From Alistipes sp. (lineage in GTDB: Bacteria; Bacteroidota; Bacteroidia; Bacteroidales; Rikenellaceae), in NCBI GenBank assembly GCA_020026375.1, contig JAHHQN010000004.1, positions 62,001-126,000 of the forward strand: DNA of 64,000 nt, in the 5' to 3' direction. The number at the start of each line of letters is the position of its first letter. Position 1 is the stretch's first letter. The translations under genes were made by a program, and so were the position numbers. Below, piece by piece: positions 8,234 to 16,764 of this stretch. Under the pieces are notes generated by a model. It had not been told where the DNA came from and made no database searches. It was given only the letters and a program-made list of their open reading frames with translations.

Positions 8234-9529
8234 ATGCTTTTACCATCAGAACGTCAAGAAATTATACGTCTTATCCATCGCGAGGTCGTTCCTGCCATCG
8301 GTTGTACGGAACCTGTGGCTGTCGCTTTGTGTACGGCACGTGCTGCCGAACTCTTGGGAGTGAGACCCGAGAAGTTAACCTTGCATCTGAGTGCCAACAT
8401 CTTGAAAAATGCCATGGGTGTGGGTATCCCCGGCACGGGCGGCATGGTTGGTCTGCCGATTGCCATCGCTCTGGGTGCCATTGTCGGCCGCTCGGAGTAT
8501 CAGCTGGAGGTGCTGCACGATGTGACACCCGAGGCAGTCGAGGAGGGCAAACGCTACATCAGCGAGGAACGTATCGATATCCGTCTGAAGGAAAACATCA
8601 CCGAGAAACTCTACATCGAGGTGGAGGCCGAAGGCGGAGGACATACCTCGAAGGCCATAATTTCGGGCGGACATACCCATTTTGTCTTCCTGCAACGCGA
8701 TGAGGAGATTCTGCTCAATGCCATGTGCGGCATGATGGGACAGGAACCCGGTGACGAAGTGGTGCCGCTGACGATGCGCAAGGTGTGGGATTTTGCCATG
8801 ACCACCCCTCTGGAAGAGATTGACTTCATACTGGAAGCCGGCAAGGTGAACAAGGAAGCGGCCGAGGTGTCGTTCAAGAATGACTACGGCCACTGCATCG
8901 GCCGCACGCTGCGTCGTGAGCGCGAACTCAAAATCATGGGCGACAGCATCTTCTCGCGAACACTGGCCTACACCTCTGCGGCGTGTGATGCGCGTATGGC
9001 CGGTGCCATGATTCCCATCATGAGCAATTCGGGAAGCGGAAATCAGGGTATCGCCTCCACACTTCCGGTTGTGGTATATGCCGACGAAACAAAGGCCTCG
9101 AAGGAGCAGCTGATTCGCGCTCTGACCTTGAGCCATCTGACCGTGATTTACATCAAGCAGAGTCTGGGCCGACTGTCGGCGCTCTGTGGTTGCGTGGTGG
9201 CGGCCACCGGTTCAAGTTGTGGCATCACCTACCTTATGGGGGGCGATTATCCCCAGGTGGTGGCTGCGGTAAAGAACATGATTGCCAATCTCACGGGCAT
9301 GATTTGCGACGGTGCGAAACCGAGTTGTGCCATGAAGTTGACCAGTGGTGTCAGCACGGCCATGATTTCGGCACTGATGGCTGTCGACGGACATTGTGTC
9401 TCGTCGATGGAGGGTATCATCGAGGACGATGTCGACCGTTGTATCCGCAATCTGACCAACATCGGCCGCAACGGCATGTTGGCTACCGACCGTTTGGTTT
9501 TGGACATCATGACGCATAAGGCGCATTAG
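8234..9529 (+). CDS. cyuA: L-cysteine desulfidase / serine dehydratase-like protein (UPF0597, CyuA family)
   Basis: An iron-sulfur enzyme family that breaks L-cysteine into pyruvate, ammonia and sulfide; relatives act on serine. The 431 residues match the family. Hallmarks are AIGCTEPVAVAL near residues 22-33 (the first cysteine is a predicted cluster ligand), SNSGSGNQGI near 257, CGCVVAATGSSCGI near 317 and GMICDGAKPSCAMK near 355. These cysteines are at the positions expected to bind the [4Fe-4S] cluster. It is probably cytoplasmic. The histidine acid phosphatase gene begins 8 bp after its stop, so the two are likely cotranscribed, though a functional link is not obvious. Exact substrate is uncertain. 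Confidence 0.9.
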   Translation: MLLPSERQEIIRLIHREVVPAIGCTEPVAVALCTARAAELLGVRPEKLTLHLSANILKNAMGVGIPGTGGMVGLPIAIALGAIVGRSEYQLEVLHDVTPEAVEEGKRYISEERIDIRLKENITEKLYIEVEAEGGGHTSKAIISGGHTHFVFLQRDEEILLNAMCGMMGQEPGDEVVPLTMRKVWDFAMTTPLEEIDFILEAGKVNKEAAEVSFKNDYGHCIGRTLRRERELKIMGDSIFSRTLAYTSAACDARMAGAMIPIMSNSGSGNQGIASTLPVVVYADETKASKEQLIRALTLSHLTVIYIKQSLGRLSALCGCVVAATGSSCGITYLMGGDYPQVVAAVKNMIANLTGMICDGAKPSCAMKLTSGVSTAMISALMAVDGHCVSSMEGIIEDDVDRCIRNLTNIGRNGMLATDRLVLDIMTHKAH

Positions 9530-9537
9530 AATCAAAT

Positions 9538-10809
9538 ATGAAACTCATTCATGCTTTGGGGTTGCTGGCTGTGCTGGCAACCCCTGCCGTTCAGGCACAG
9601 GACTACCAAAAGGTGCTGGCGGAGAACCCCGATCGCTATGCAGGCATCTATCACTCTTACGAACACCCGACGGAGCGGCTGACCAAAGCCCCCAAAGGTT
9701 ATCGCCCCTTCTACATCAGCCACTATGGCCGTCACGGCAGCCGTTGGCACTCTTCCGAGAGTAAGTACATGGCATCGTTGTCGCTGTTGCGAAGTGCCGA
9801 CAGTTGTGGGGTGCTGACCCCCGTGGGCAGAGACCTGTTGCAGAAGGTGGAGAGGGTCACCCGTGATGCCGACGGCCGCTGGGGCGATCTCTCGCCGCGA
9901 GGTGTGGGGGAGCATCGCGCCATTGCCGGCCGTATGTTCGAAAACTTCCCCGAGGTCTTCTCCACCCGTGGAGGACGCGACTGCAATGTGGAGTGCCGCT
10001 CCACGGTGGTTATCCGCTGTATTCTCAGCATGGCGGCCTTCAGTGAACGGCTGAAGGAACTGAATCCCGATATCCATGTGACCCGTGAGGCGAGCCGGAA
10101 GCATATGTATTACATGAACAACGACAAGGGGCGCAACTACCAGCGCCCGAGGGCCGGAGTGGTAGGCGACAGCCTCATTCATGCATGGGTGAAGCCCGAC
10201 AGATTCTTCTCCGCGCTTTTTGTGGACCCGAAGTTCTGTGAGGAGCGAATCGAGGATCCCCAATACATGATGTACCGATATTATATATTGGCTTCGATTT
10301 TTCAGGACGTGGAGTATCTCAATCTCTCGATGTTCGATGTTTTTACACGCGAAGAACTCGAATCGTTGTGGAGGGTCGAGAATGCCTACCGCTATCTGAC
10401 GATGGGACCTTCGCTGCGTTTCGGTGACCTGATCAAGGCCGATGCACGTCCCCTGCTCCGCAATATCGTGGAGACGGCCGACGAGGTGGTCAGTGGCAGG
10501 CGAGACCTGTCGGCTTCGCTGCGCTTTGGTCACGATTCGACGATTGTGCCGCTGATGTGTCTGATGGGCATCAACGACTGCTCTTACCGTGTCTTCGATG
10601 TCAACGAGATTGCCAAAGGGTGGAATCTGTCGATGACCACGCCCATGGCTACCAACCTTCAGCTGGTGTTCTACCGTCACGACAAGACCGGTGATGTGAT
10701 TGTCCGTATTCTGCATAACGAACGCGATGTGGAGTCCCTGCCGGTGGAAGGTGCGCCATTCTACCGTTGGAACGACCTCAAAGCCTATTTCCAGACGCTC
10801 TATGAGTAA
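9538..10809 (+). CDS. Secreted histidine acid phosphatase (branch 2)
   Basis: A 423-residue phosphomonoesterase of the two-step histidine phosphatase superfamily. It begins with a signal peptide (MKLIHALGLLAVLATPAVQA, cut before QD), so it acts in the periplasm or outside. The catalytic signature SHYGRHGSRW gives R65-H66-G-x-R69, where H66 would be the phosphorylated nucleophile. The proton donor motif is FGHDS with H332-D333. HD rather than HAE at the donor position resembles acid phosphatases and phytases more than MINPP enzymes. Related Bacteroidota enzymes act on inositol phosphates, but the substrate here is unknown. It follows the cysteine desulfidase-like gene by 8 bp and ends at a hairpin. 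Confidence 0.9.
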   Translation: MKLIHALGLLAVLATPAVQAQDYQKVLAENPDRYAGIYHSYEHPTERLTKAPKGYRPFYISHYGRHGSRWHSSESKYMASLSLLRSADSCGVLTPVGRDLLQKVERVTRDADGRWGDLSPRGVGEHRAIAGRMFENFPEVFSTRGGRDCNVECRSTVVIRCILSMAAFSERLKELNPDIHVTREASRKHMYYMNNDKGRNYQRPRAGVVGDSLIHAWVKPDRFFSALFVDPKFCEERIEDPQYMMYRYYILASIFQDVEYLNLSMFDVFTREELESLWRVENAYRYLTMGPSLRFGDLIKADARPLLRNIVETADEVVSGRRDLSASLRFGHDSTIVPLMCLMGINDCSYRVFDVNEIAKGWNLSMTTPMATNLQLVFYRHDKTGDVIVRILHNERDVESLPVEGAPFYRWNDLKAYFQTLYE

Positions 10810-10843
10810 CTTCTAATCGCGAGATACCGACTTGTTTGACATA

Positions 10844-10887
10844 ATTCCCACAAGGTGACCGAGGGGTCGTCTTGTGGGAATATTTTA
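10844..10887 (+). terminator. Terminator of the phosphatase gene
   Basis: ATTCCCACAAG (10844-10854) pairs with CTTGTGGGAAT (10871-10881); an inner GACC/GGTC stem extends it. ATTTTAT follows. Confidence 0.75.
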
Positions 10888-11175
10888 TAGGTGTATATGC
10901 CAACGGTGTGGAGAAATTGAAGAGTCGTCATGAAGGCGAACATGTATTTAAAATATGAATTTTTGTTGTTTGAAAAGTTCTTTTTAATGTTTGAAGGGTA
11001 TGACATATCGCCGATTCGTCAGAAATTGTGGTAAATATTGCTTATTTCAATGCTTCTATATATTATTTTGTCCACATAATTGTATTTATAATATATAATA
11101 TCGTATATTTGTGTATTAATATCCTATTGAGAATTAACAAATTTGCAAATCAGATGTAATCACACCTCTACAAAC
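10888..11175. other. AT-rich intergenic region
   Basis: About 290 bp without a supported gene. It becomes strongly AT-rich toward the right and contains a -7-like TATATTTG at 11104-11111, probably the promoter of the small downstream gene. No tRNA or repeat seen. Confidence 0.6.
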
Positions 11176-11568
11176 ATGACAAAAACGATTATGAACGATA
11201 ATAATATAGAAATACAGCGTGCGGAATCGTCCGCAAATACATTGGATACACAGGAAGACGGGATATTGTTTGAAGTTGACGAACCCCACAATGAAGATTT
11301 TCTGGTGGGTGAGCTTTACCTGTTCAGTGATATGAAAGACCCTTCCGATAATGCTAGGACATTATGGGGTGTCTTCGACAAGATGGCCGATGGTAAGGTC
11401 TGCCTTGAGTCGGCAAGTCACGACATGAGCGAATTCGATTTGTGGTGTCAGTTGCCCGACGAATATAAATATTACCGTCTGTCCACACGTCTCGAATTAC
11501 GCGACTATGTCATGGGTTTGACCTACAGTCAGTGTGCCGCCCATGAGGAATTGATGATTCATCTCTAA
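11176..11568 (+). CDS. Hypothetical acidic protein, 130 residues
   Basis: I do not recognise this protein. It is acidic, with a polar, probably disordered N terminus (IQRAESSANTLDTQED) and a compact C-terminal part rich in aromatics (FDLWCQLPDEYKYYRLS, then LRDYVMGLTYSQCAAHEEL). No signal peptide or membrane segment is visible. The ATG at 11176 is preferred: it lies 64 bp after the -7 element at 11104-11111, while the longer frame would need a TTG at 11143. An even shorter start at 11191 is possible. Base composition changes from AT-rich upstream DNA to ordinary coding bias inside the frame, which supports it being a real gene. It stands alone. Confidence 0.6.
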   Translation: MTKTIMNDNNIEIQRAESSANTLDTQEDGILFEVDEPHNEDFLVGELYLFSDMKDPSDNARTLWGVFDKMADGKVCLESASHDMSEFDLWCQLPDEYKYYRLSTRLELRDYVMGLTYSQCAAHEELMIHL

Positions 11569-11715
11569 ATCGGAATAGGGGAGTCTGCTCCTCATTTCGT
11601 CTTTGCTTGGCGGACGAAGTATCGTTCGTCGGTGACCTTATGCTTGTCTCGGTTGTCATGCGTGACGACCGTCGACAGGCTGCTTTTTTGTAGGGAGATG
11701 TGGGGAAAAGATATA

Positions 11716-11747
11716 AAAGGCTACCAATCCGAAGATTGGCAGCCTTT
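11716..11747 (-). terminator. Terminator of the sulfatase gene
   Basis: AAAGGCTACCAATC (11716-11729) pairs with GATTGGCAGCCTTT (11734-11747) with one A-C mismatch. On the minus strand it is followed by a T-rich tail, so it serves the sulfatase gene. Confidence 0.8.
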
Positions 11748-11764
11748 GGTATATGTGTGGTACT

Positions 11765-13330
11765 TTATAGCGTGCGGCTGTATCCTTGTTTGCGGAGTCG
11801 TTCCAGCTCTCGAGACATCTTCTCGGTACGCTGCGGATCTTGCAGATAGAGGTTGTTTTGCTCCAGAGGGTCGTCCTTCATGTTGTAGAGCTGTCCCTTC
11901 GGACCGTTTGGTGTGGGACTGACCTTCTGGGGTGCGGAGAATCCGGCCGAACCCAGACCGTCAATGTATTTCCAGTCGCCCTGCTTGATGGCGAGGGTGT
12001 GATCTCCCGAGAAGTAGAGGATATGGTCTCTTGTCGGGGTGGTGTCGCCGTACAATATGGGCTTGAAACTGAAGCTATCCTCCGCCTCGTCGGGACGCAG
12101 TGGCACTCCGTTGATATCGGCCAGTGTGGCGAACAGGTCGATGAGTCCCACCGTGTGATGACTTACATTGCCACCCTTGATTACATCGGGCCAGCGGATA
12201 ATCAACGGGATATGGTGGCCGCCGTCCCAAGCATCACCCTTCTGTCCTCTCGAACTCCAGTTGCTGCTGTGGCCATACTTCTGAATATCGGTATCATTCC
12301 ACGGTGCGCCGTTGTCGCTGGCGAATATCACGATGGTATTCTCCTCCACGCCCGACTCCCTGAGCGTCTGACAGACACGTGCCACGGCGTTGTCGATGTC
12401 GCGGACAAAGTCGCCATAACTACCCAGCAGGGTAGTCCCCTTGCTCTCCTCGGAGGGCAACCAGGGGGTATGGGGGCCTGTCAGCGGCAGATACAGAAAG
12501 AAGGGTTTGTCGTCCTTGACGGCACGGCGGATAAACTCCACACCCTGAGAGACAACAGTGGGCAGACACTCCTCGAACTTAAACGAGCGTGACATCTCGC
12601 CATTGCGCCACCATGTGCCGCGTTCCCAGTAGATGTCGCGTTCGTTGGTGTAGATACGGTCCCAGGCATACTCCGTTTCCGCGCCTTTATCGGTAGGGTA
12701 GACCTCTGCCGTGAGCGTTACATCGGGATCGACCACCCGGTGGTTTTCCACAAAAACATAGGGCGGCATGTCGAGTGATGCCGGAAGAATGAAGGAGTAG
12801 TCGAAGCCTACATCGTTGGGGGTATGCTCCACGCGAGCAGAGAAATCGGTATTGGTGTAGCCGAGAACCTCGGGGGTGAGAATCTGCGGTTTACGCTTGT
12901 CCTTCACCGTCCATTCCAATCCAAGATGCCATTTGCCAACGCAACCTGTGGTATAGCCTGCGCGCTGCATCATCGAGCCGATGGTTGGACGCTGCAGCTC
13001 GATATCGGGTTCGAGATAGCCGAAATATTCGCGGTGGTTGTCTACACGGAAGAAGTAGCGTCCCGTTACCAGTCCGTAGCGTGACGGCCCGCTGAGTGAG
13101 CCGGCCGAGTGGGCATCGGTGAAACGCAGACCGGCAGCCGCCAGATTGTTGATGGCCGGAGTTGCGGTCCGTGCATAGGGATTGTTGCAGGCGACATCGC
13201 CGTATCCCATATCGTCGGCAAGGATAATGACGACATTGGGGCGTTGTTGGGGTGTGGCCGCTGCAGTTGTTCCGGCCGCACCGAGCGCCAACAGGGGCAG
13301 TTGGTGTTGGAGTAAAGAGGTTATCTTCAT
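11765..13330 (-). CDS. Secreted sulfatase (S1 family, Ser-type)
   Basis: A 521-residue type I sulfatase that hydrolyses sulfate esters, probably from a glycan, in the periplasm. A signal peptide (about residues 1-25) precedes RPNVVIILADDMGYGD, where D39 and D40 bind the catalytic calcium. The formylglycine motif is SGPSR (S80-x-P82-S-R84), a serine version that needs the anaerobic radical-SAM maturase anSME. GKWHLG (K133, H135), H287 and the metal-binding FASDNG (D339, N340) complete the active site. Full length with all key residues, so it is probably active. No glycoside hydrolase, SusCD pair or anSME gene lies nearby, so the substrate cannot be inferred from context. Confidence 0.94.
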   Translation of the reverse strand: MKITSLLQHQLPLLALGAAGTTAAATPQQRPNVVIILADDMGYGDVACNNPYARTATPAINNLAAAGLRFTDAHSAGSLSGPSRYGLVTGRYFFRVDNHREYFGYLEPDIELQRPTIGSMMQRAGYTTGCVGKWHLGLEWTVKDKRKPQILTPEVLGYTNTDFSARVEHTPNDVGFDYSFILPASLDMPPYVFVENHRVVDPDVTLTAEVYPTDKGAETEYAWDRIYTNERDIYWERGTWWRNGEMSRSFKFEECLPTVVSQGVEFIRRAVKDDKPFFLYLPLTGPHTPWLPSEESKGTTLLGSYGDFVRDIDNAVARVCQTLRESGVEENTIVIFASDNGAPWNDTDIQKYGHSSNWSSRGQKGDAWDGGHHIPLIIRWPDVIKGGNVSHHTVGLIDLFATLADINGVPLRPDEAEDSFSFKPILYGDTTPTRDHILYFSGDHTLAIKQGDWKYIDGLGSAGFSAPQKVSPTPNGPKGQLYNMKDDPLEQNNLYLQDPQRTEKMSRELERLRKQGYSRTL

Positions 13331-13364
13331 AAACTGATGTTTATACTTTTGTAGTTTGTGCGAA

Positions 13365-13396
13365 CAAAATTAGTGATAAAATCATTGTCTGTCAAG
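13365..13396 (-). promoter_or_regulatory. Promoter of the sulfatase gene
   Basis: Read on the minus strand: -33 CTTG (13393-13396) and -7 TAATTTTG (13365-13372), 20 bp apart, 34 bp before the ATG at 13330. Confidence 0.7.
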
Positions 13397-14273
13397 ACTT
13401 TGACTCGTGGTTTTTGTTCCTAAACATATTGCTATGTATCATGTTGAATGTCTGTTGGTTATGGAATATCATCAGGATAGGGTAGTCGGTTGTTGGTAGA
13501 AATGATAGAATATCCGGCTATGACTTTATATTATAATATTATATAAGTATATATCTGTTAAGAAGGGTTTGTTGGTGTGTGATGCCATAATATCACGATT
13601 CACAGTGTATTATGATTCCCGTTGAGACGCAGGTCTTGCTTTCATATCTGAGAAATACATGGCCGTGCAGTTTTGTTACGAGACGTCGGTATGTCAGCTG
13701 TCGGAGCGCACAGGTTTGACTGATGGAGGGTGAATGGATTCGACTGTGAGCACTGATGAAGTGCGCCAACGGAGCCGGCTCTGCACGCAGCGATGTCAAT
13801 GCCGTTGCCGAAAAAAATATTGATGTCGGATACGCACGCTTGCACGCAAAAACACGGACGCCTTGCGATGTCCAAAAGTTTTTCAGCCGTGTATGATTTT
13901 CGTCAAAAACAGACGAGAATAGGGTCTGATTGATTATCGCCTAACATTATTTAACATAATAATAATATTAAATCAAATAAAACATAAAGAAAATCTCCCC
14001 TTTTCCAGATGCCTGCTTCGTAAAATCAACTTCATTGAAGTCTTGAATGGGTGTACTTGCGTTGCAACAGTTTGCTAATTAGAGAATTGAAATTCCAAAT
14101 GAGATGAATCCCCCAAAATATCAACTTCATGAGACTTCGTCAGACGAGAGTATTCCGCACCATTGCACGGAAAATTTAGAATACGCGATTCTCAGAGGGT
14201 TAAAGATACGCAAAATCAAAGGGTACTTTGCGTCGTCGGATTTTGGCGGCGGAAGTACCGATCAATAGAAAAG
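13397..14273. other. Long intergenic region without a recognisable gene
   Basis: Nearly 900 bp with no convincing reading frame, RNA gene or Bacteroidota promoter on either strand. The base composition shifts between AT-rich blocks (13500-13560, 13930-14000) and mixed sequence. It contains a 12-bp AT-only palindrome at 13532-13543. The short frames here lack coding bias and known motifs. It may be decayed sequence. Confidence 0.6.
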
Positions 14274-14318
14274 TCCCCTTGTTGAAATTGTCTGTTTGGT
14301 ACAATTTCAACAAGGGGA
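14274..14318 (-). terminator. Terminator of the XRE regulator gene
   Basis: A perfect 18-bp stem (14274-14291 with 14301-14318) and a 9-nt loop, followed on the minus strand by ACTTTTC. It lies 22 bp beyond the regulator's stop codon. Confidence 0.85.
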
Positions 14319-14340
14319 TAGTTTCTGTATTTTTTTAAGA

Positions 14341-14784
14341 TTACTGCATCGGTGAAAAACTTTCGAATGTTCCGTCTTCATAAAGAATCACAATCTTTCG
14401 AACTCTGCCATGACCTTTCGCCATGTTCGAGAAGAGGTCGACTCCGACAGATGTCGCCGCGGTGTTCACCTCCGAAGACCGATCGACAGAAGGACGCGAA
14501 TCGATGGCTTGCGGAGTTGTGATGTCAGACTGCTCGGTTGTCATATCGGAAGAGGCTGCTTCATGTGCAGCATCATCTCGATACATGGAGCCTTTATCCA
14601 ATATCAACCAGTCGGGGTTGATGTTGGGGAAGCGGTTGAGAATCTTTTGCAGCAGGTCAAAACCGGGTTTGTTGCGTCCGGCCAAAATGTGTGAGATACC
14701 GGCCGGATTCACTCCTAACATCTCGGCCAGTTGTCCGGGGCGCAAATCCTCATTTTTCATCAGTTCAAGCAGCTTATCTTTCAT
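14341..14784 (-). CDS. XRE-family helix-turn-helix transcriptional regulator
   Basis: A 147-residue DNA-binding protein. Residues 1-60 form an XRE/Cro-type domain: LRPGQLAEMLGVNPAGISHILAGRNKPG contains the helix-turn-helix, followed by LLQKILNRFPNINPDWLILDKG. A Ser/Thr/Asp-rich linker (about 70-120) leads to a short C-terminal segment, VRKIVILYEDGTFESFSP, seen in many Bacteroidales regulators of this type and possibly an oligomerisation strand. It has no catalytic S24 peptidase motif, so it is not a LexA/CI-type self-cleaving repressor. Its own upstream DNA carries a set of TTACA-N2-TGTAA palindromes and half sites, two overlapping its promoter, which suggests autoregulation. Target genes are unknown; no neighbour is cotranscribed. 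Confidence 0.88.
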   Translation of the reverse strand: MKDKLLELMKNEDLRPGQLAEMLGVNPAGISHILAGRNKPGFDLLQKILNRFPNINPDWLILDKGSMYRDDAAHEAASSDMTTEQSDITTPQAIDSRPSVDRSSEVNTAATSVGVDLFSNMAKGHGRVRKIVILYEDGTFESFSPMQ

Positions 14785-14795
14785 GGCTCAAAAAT

Positions 14796-14888
14796 TTTTA
14801 CAAATATAAAACATTTTACAGAATTAAACAAGTGTGTAAATAACATTTGTAATACGAATTTTACACCTTCATCTGTTACATTTGTAAC
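14796..14888 (-). promoter_or_regulatory. Promoter and proximal operator sites of the XRE regulator
   Basis: On the minus strand a -33 CTTG (14829-14832) and -7 TATATTTG (14801-14808) are 20 bp apart. A degenerate site (TTTACAAATATAAA, 14797-14810) covers the -7 element, a TTTTACA half site (14814-14820) lies in the spacer, TTTTACAC lies at 14859-14866, and a perfect GTTACA-TT-TGTAAC palindrome lies at 14875-14888. The placement suggests repression of its own transcription. Confidence 0.7.
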
Positions 14889-15163
14889 TTTCGGATATTG
14901 TTAAATCCTTATTCCTTTGGAAATATTATAGATACTTTATGTTAAATATGGTAAATCGCTGGTAAATAATAGGATATAATGCAAAGATGTTTCAGATGGT
15001 TATCTGTAAGCATGATTTCATTAATACAGGTGTCTATAACGCGGTTTTTATGTGGATATAAATTCTGTAAAGTACTGATAAATAGCCTATTAAAATAAAT
15101 AGTTTAACGATTGAACCATTATTGTTGCGTGCGGAATTGAGCAATTTGCAGCATTGTTAAGTA

Positions 15164-15252
15164 TTACACATGTAAAATAAATATGTAAATTCAAACATTA
15201 TAAATGTAAATAATAGAGTAGTTTTACACATGTAAATATATTACATTTGTAA
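15164..15252. repeat. Distal cluster of TTACA-N2-TGTAA palindromes
   Basis: Three perfect inverted repeats: TTACACATGTAA (15164-15175), TTTACACATGTAAA (15223-15236) and TTACATTTGTAA (15241-15252), plus TGTAAA half sites at 15184-15189 and 15205-15210. All share the arms of the site at 14875-14888. The whole 14785-15360 stretch is otherwise AT-rich and has no gene. These look like operators for a dimeric regulator, most simply the adjacent XRE protein. Confidence 0.75.
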
Positions 15253-15363
15253 AAACCACTACTACCCTACTGATGCTATTATGGGGATTTTCCAGAATTT
15301 GATACGCAGCTAATGATACTTGATGTATTCGACTCTTCGCCACTTCATTATGTTAAATACGAA

Positions 15364-15400
15364 AAGCGGCAGACCATCTCTTATGGACAGTCTGCCGCTT
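15364..15400 (-). terminator. Terminator of the HIT gene
   Basis: AAGCGGCAGAC (15364-15374) pairs perfectly with GTCTGCCGCTT (15390-15400); on the minus strand it is followed by TTCG and AT-rich DNA. It begins 30 bp after the HIT stop codon. Confidence 0.8.
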
Positions 15401-15430
15401 GTTTTGGGCGTACCTGGAGGCTTATCTCAT

Positions 15431-15817
15431 CTATTTTGAAATTTCAGCCGCAATTTGTACGAACTCCTCCTGTGAGAGATGAAGCTTCTCCTTGTGGAAG
15501 TCTACATCGCTTTCATCGTTGATAGGAATCAGATGGATATGTGCATGTGCAACCTCGAGTCCGAGAACCACCACAGCAACCTTCTTGCACTCGATTTTGC
15601 TCTTGATTTTCTGTGCCACTTTTTTTGCAAAAAGAATCATTCCAGCCAGAGTTTCGTCATCTAAATCGAAAATATAGTCTACTTCCTTCTTGGGAATGAC
15701 TAAGGTGTGACCTTTGGCCAGAGGGTTGATGTCCAGGAAAGCATAGTAATTTTCATCTTCGGCCACCTTGTAGGAAGGTATCTCGCCGGCGATGATTCTT
15801 GAAAAAATTGATGCCAT
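15431..15817 (-). CDS. HIT family nucleotide-binding hydrolase
   Basis: A 128-residue cytoplasmic protein of the histidine triad superfamily, probably a purine nucleoside phosphoramidase of the HINT type. The catalytic triad HAHIHLIP is at H91-A-H93-I-H95. The N-terminal IFSRIIAGEIPSYKVAEDENYYAFLDINPLAKGHTLVIPKKE block is the usual HINT fold, and length is normal. It has an AK-rich loop and no additional domain. It is separated from neighbours by 226 bp upstream and a terminator downstream, so it is probably transcribed alone. Physiological substrates of bacterial HINT proteins are not firmly known. Confidence 0.95.
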   Translation of the reverse strand: MASIFSRIIAGEIPSYKVAEDENYYAFLDINPLAKGHTLVIPKKEVDYIFDLDDETLAGMILFAKKVAQKIKSKIECKKVAVVVLGLEVAHAHIHLIPINDESDVDFHKEKLHLSQEEFVQIAAEISK

Positions 15818-16043
15818 TTTTCTGTAATTTTATAGTGTCGTTATCTTGTTTTCATGATGATCTCCGAGATTCGGTGATGCTTTGTTTTTCGAGTTTCACG
15901 AGGCGTGGGTTCGGGGTGACTCCCCTATTTTTCCTCGTCTTCTTTTTGATCTAGTTGTTCATTTTGTCGGATTATTACCACCTCTTTCTGTGGTGTTATT
16001 GTCGAAGGAATGAACCCAGATTTTGTCGTTTTGCAGAAGAATC

Positions 16044-16763
16044 TCAATCTTTCTCCTGGTCGAATTTGGGTCGGATAATTTCCGAGAAGATGACGGCCTT
16101 GCGAATGTCGAACTCATCGCTTATCGTGCGGTTGTTCTCTTCACATATCTCCGATTTCGAGATTTCGTCCTGAATTGTCTCCTCCTGTTTGCGACCTGTT
16201 TTCCGGCTGAAATTTGCAGCCGCCGTATGATGCTGACCGTTTACGGCCGACGAGACTGCGGGGCCGTAAATGGGGCTGTTTTGTGAGGCAGCCACCTCTG
16301 ACAATGAGGCGTACTCCTCCGAGAAAGGTCGTCCTTCAACCTCTCTATCGCAGGAATACGCGTGCTGACAGCCTTTTCGGGGCTTTTGTCTGATGGTGCG
16401 GCGACCGGCCGATTGATGCTCCGAAGCATCTTCATCACCGTTTCTGTCGTTCTCTGTAAGTCGTTTGCCGGCCCGGTTATCGCGGTTGGCCATGCTCTTG
16501 CGGCCTTCTTCGTAAGCCCTGTCGTATTGCTTGTCCTGGACGATTTCGCGCTCGCTCTGCAGCTCTTCTTTGGGGCTTTCCTCCTCGTGTGTCAACTCTC
16601 TTGAAGCCTCTTTCATGGCTTCGAGGAGAGTCGTACCCCACGACTCTTCATGACCGGATTCCTGTGCCTTTTTACGGCGTTTGTTGGAGTTGATGAGACT
16701 CATTGCCACCAACAATGCAATCCAGATGATAACAGCGGTGCTGCCGCTTGCCAGATACATCAT
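16044..16763 (-). CDS. Hypothetical membrane-anchored charged protein
   Basis: A 239-residue protein with one N-terminal transmembrane segment (about residues 8-23, TAVIIWIALLVAMSLI) followed by a basic stop (NSNKRRKK) and a long, charged, low-complexity region rich in E, K, R and Q. The C terminus ends in the ordered block FDIRKAVIFSEIIRPKF, which I remember as a conserved tail of uncharacterised Bacteroidales proteins. The topology suggests a short periplasmic tail and a cytoplasmic, flexible domain ending in a binding motif. It begins 1 bp after the rel stop, so it is the last gene of the bcp-recA-rel operon. No function can be assigned. Confidence 0.72.
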   Translation of the reverse strand: MMYLASGSTAVIIWIALLVAMSLINSNKRRKKAQESGHEESWGTTLLEAMKEASRELTHEEESPKEELQSEREIVQDKQYDRAYEEGRKSMANRDNRAGKRLTENDRNGDEDASEHQSAGRRTIRQKPRKGCQHAYSCDREVEGRPFSEEYASLSEVAASQNSPIYGPAVSSAVNGQHHTAAANFSRKTGRKQEETIQDEISKSEICEENNRTISDEFDIRKAVIFSEIIRPKFDQEKD

Positions 16764-16764
16764 T

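Noticed and set aside
13532..13543. TATAATATTATA palindrome as a possible operator
   Set aside because: AT-only palindromes of this size are expected by chance in such AT-rich DNA and no promoter lies nearby.
13593..13875. Short minus-strand frames in the intergenic region as possible genes
   Set aside because: No start signals, no coding bias, Cys/Ser-rich translations without a recognisable domain.
14423..14809. Plus-strand frame opposite the XRE regulator
   Set aside because: Mirror of the regulator's coding strand; the minus-strand protein has a clear helix-turn-helix and terminator.
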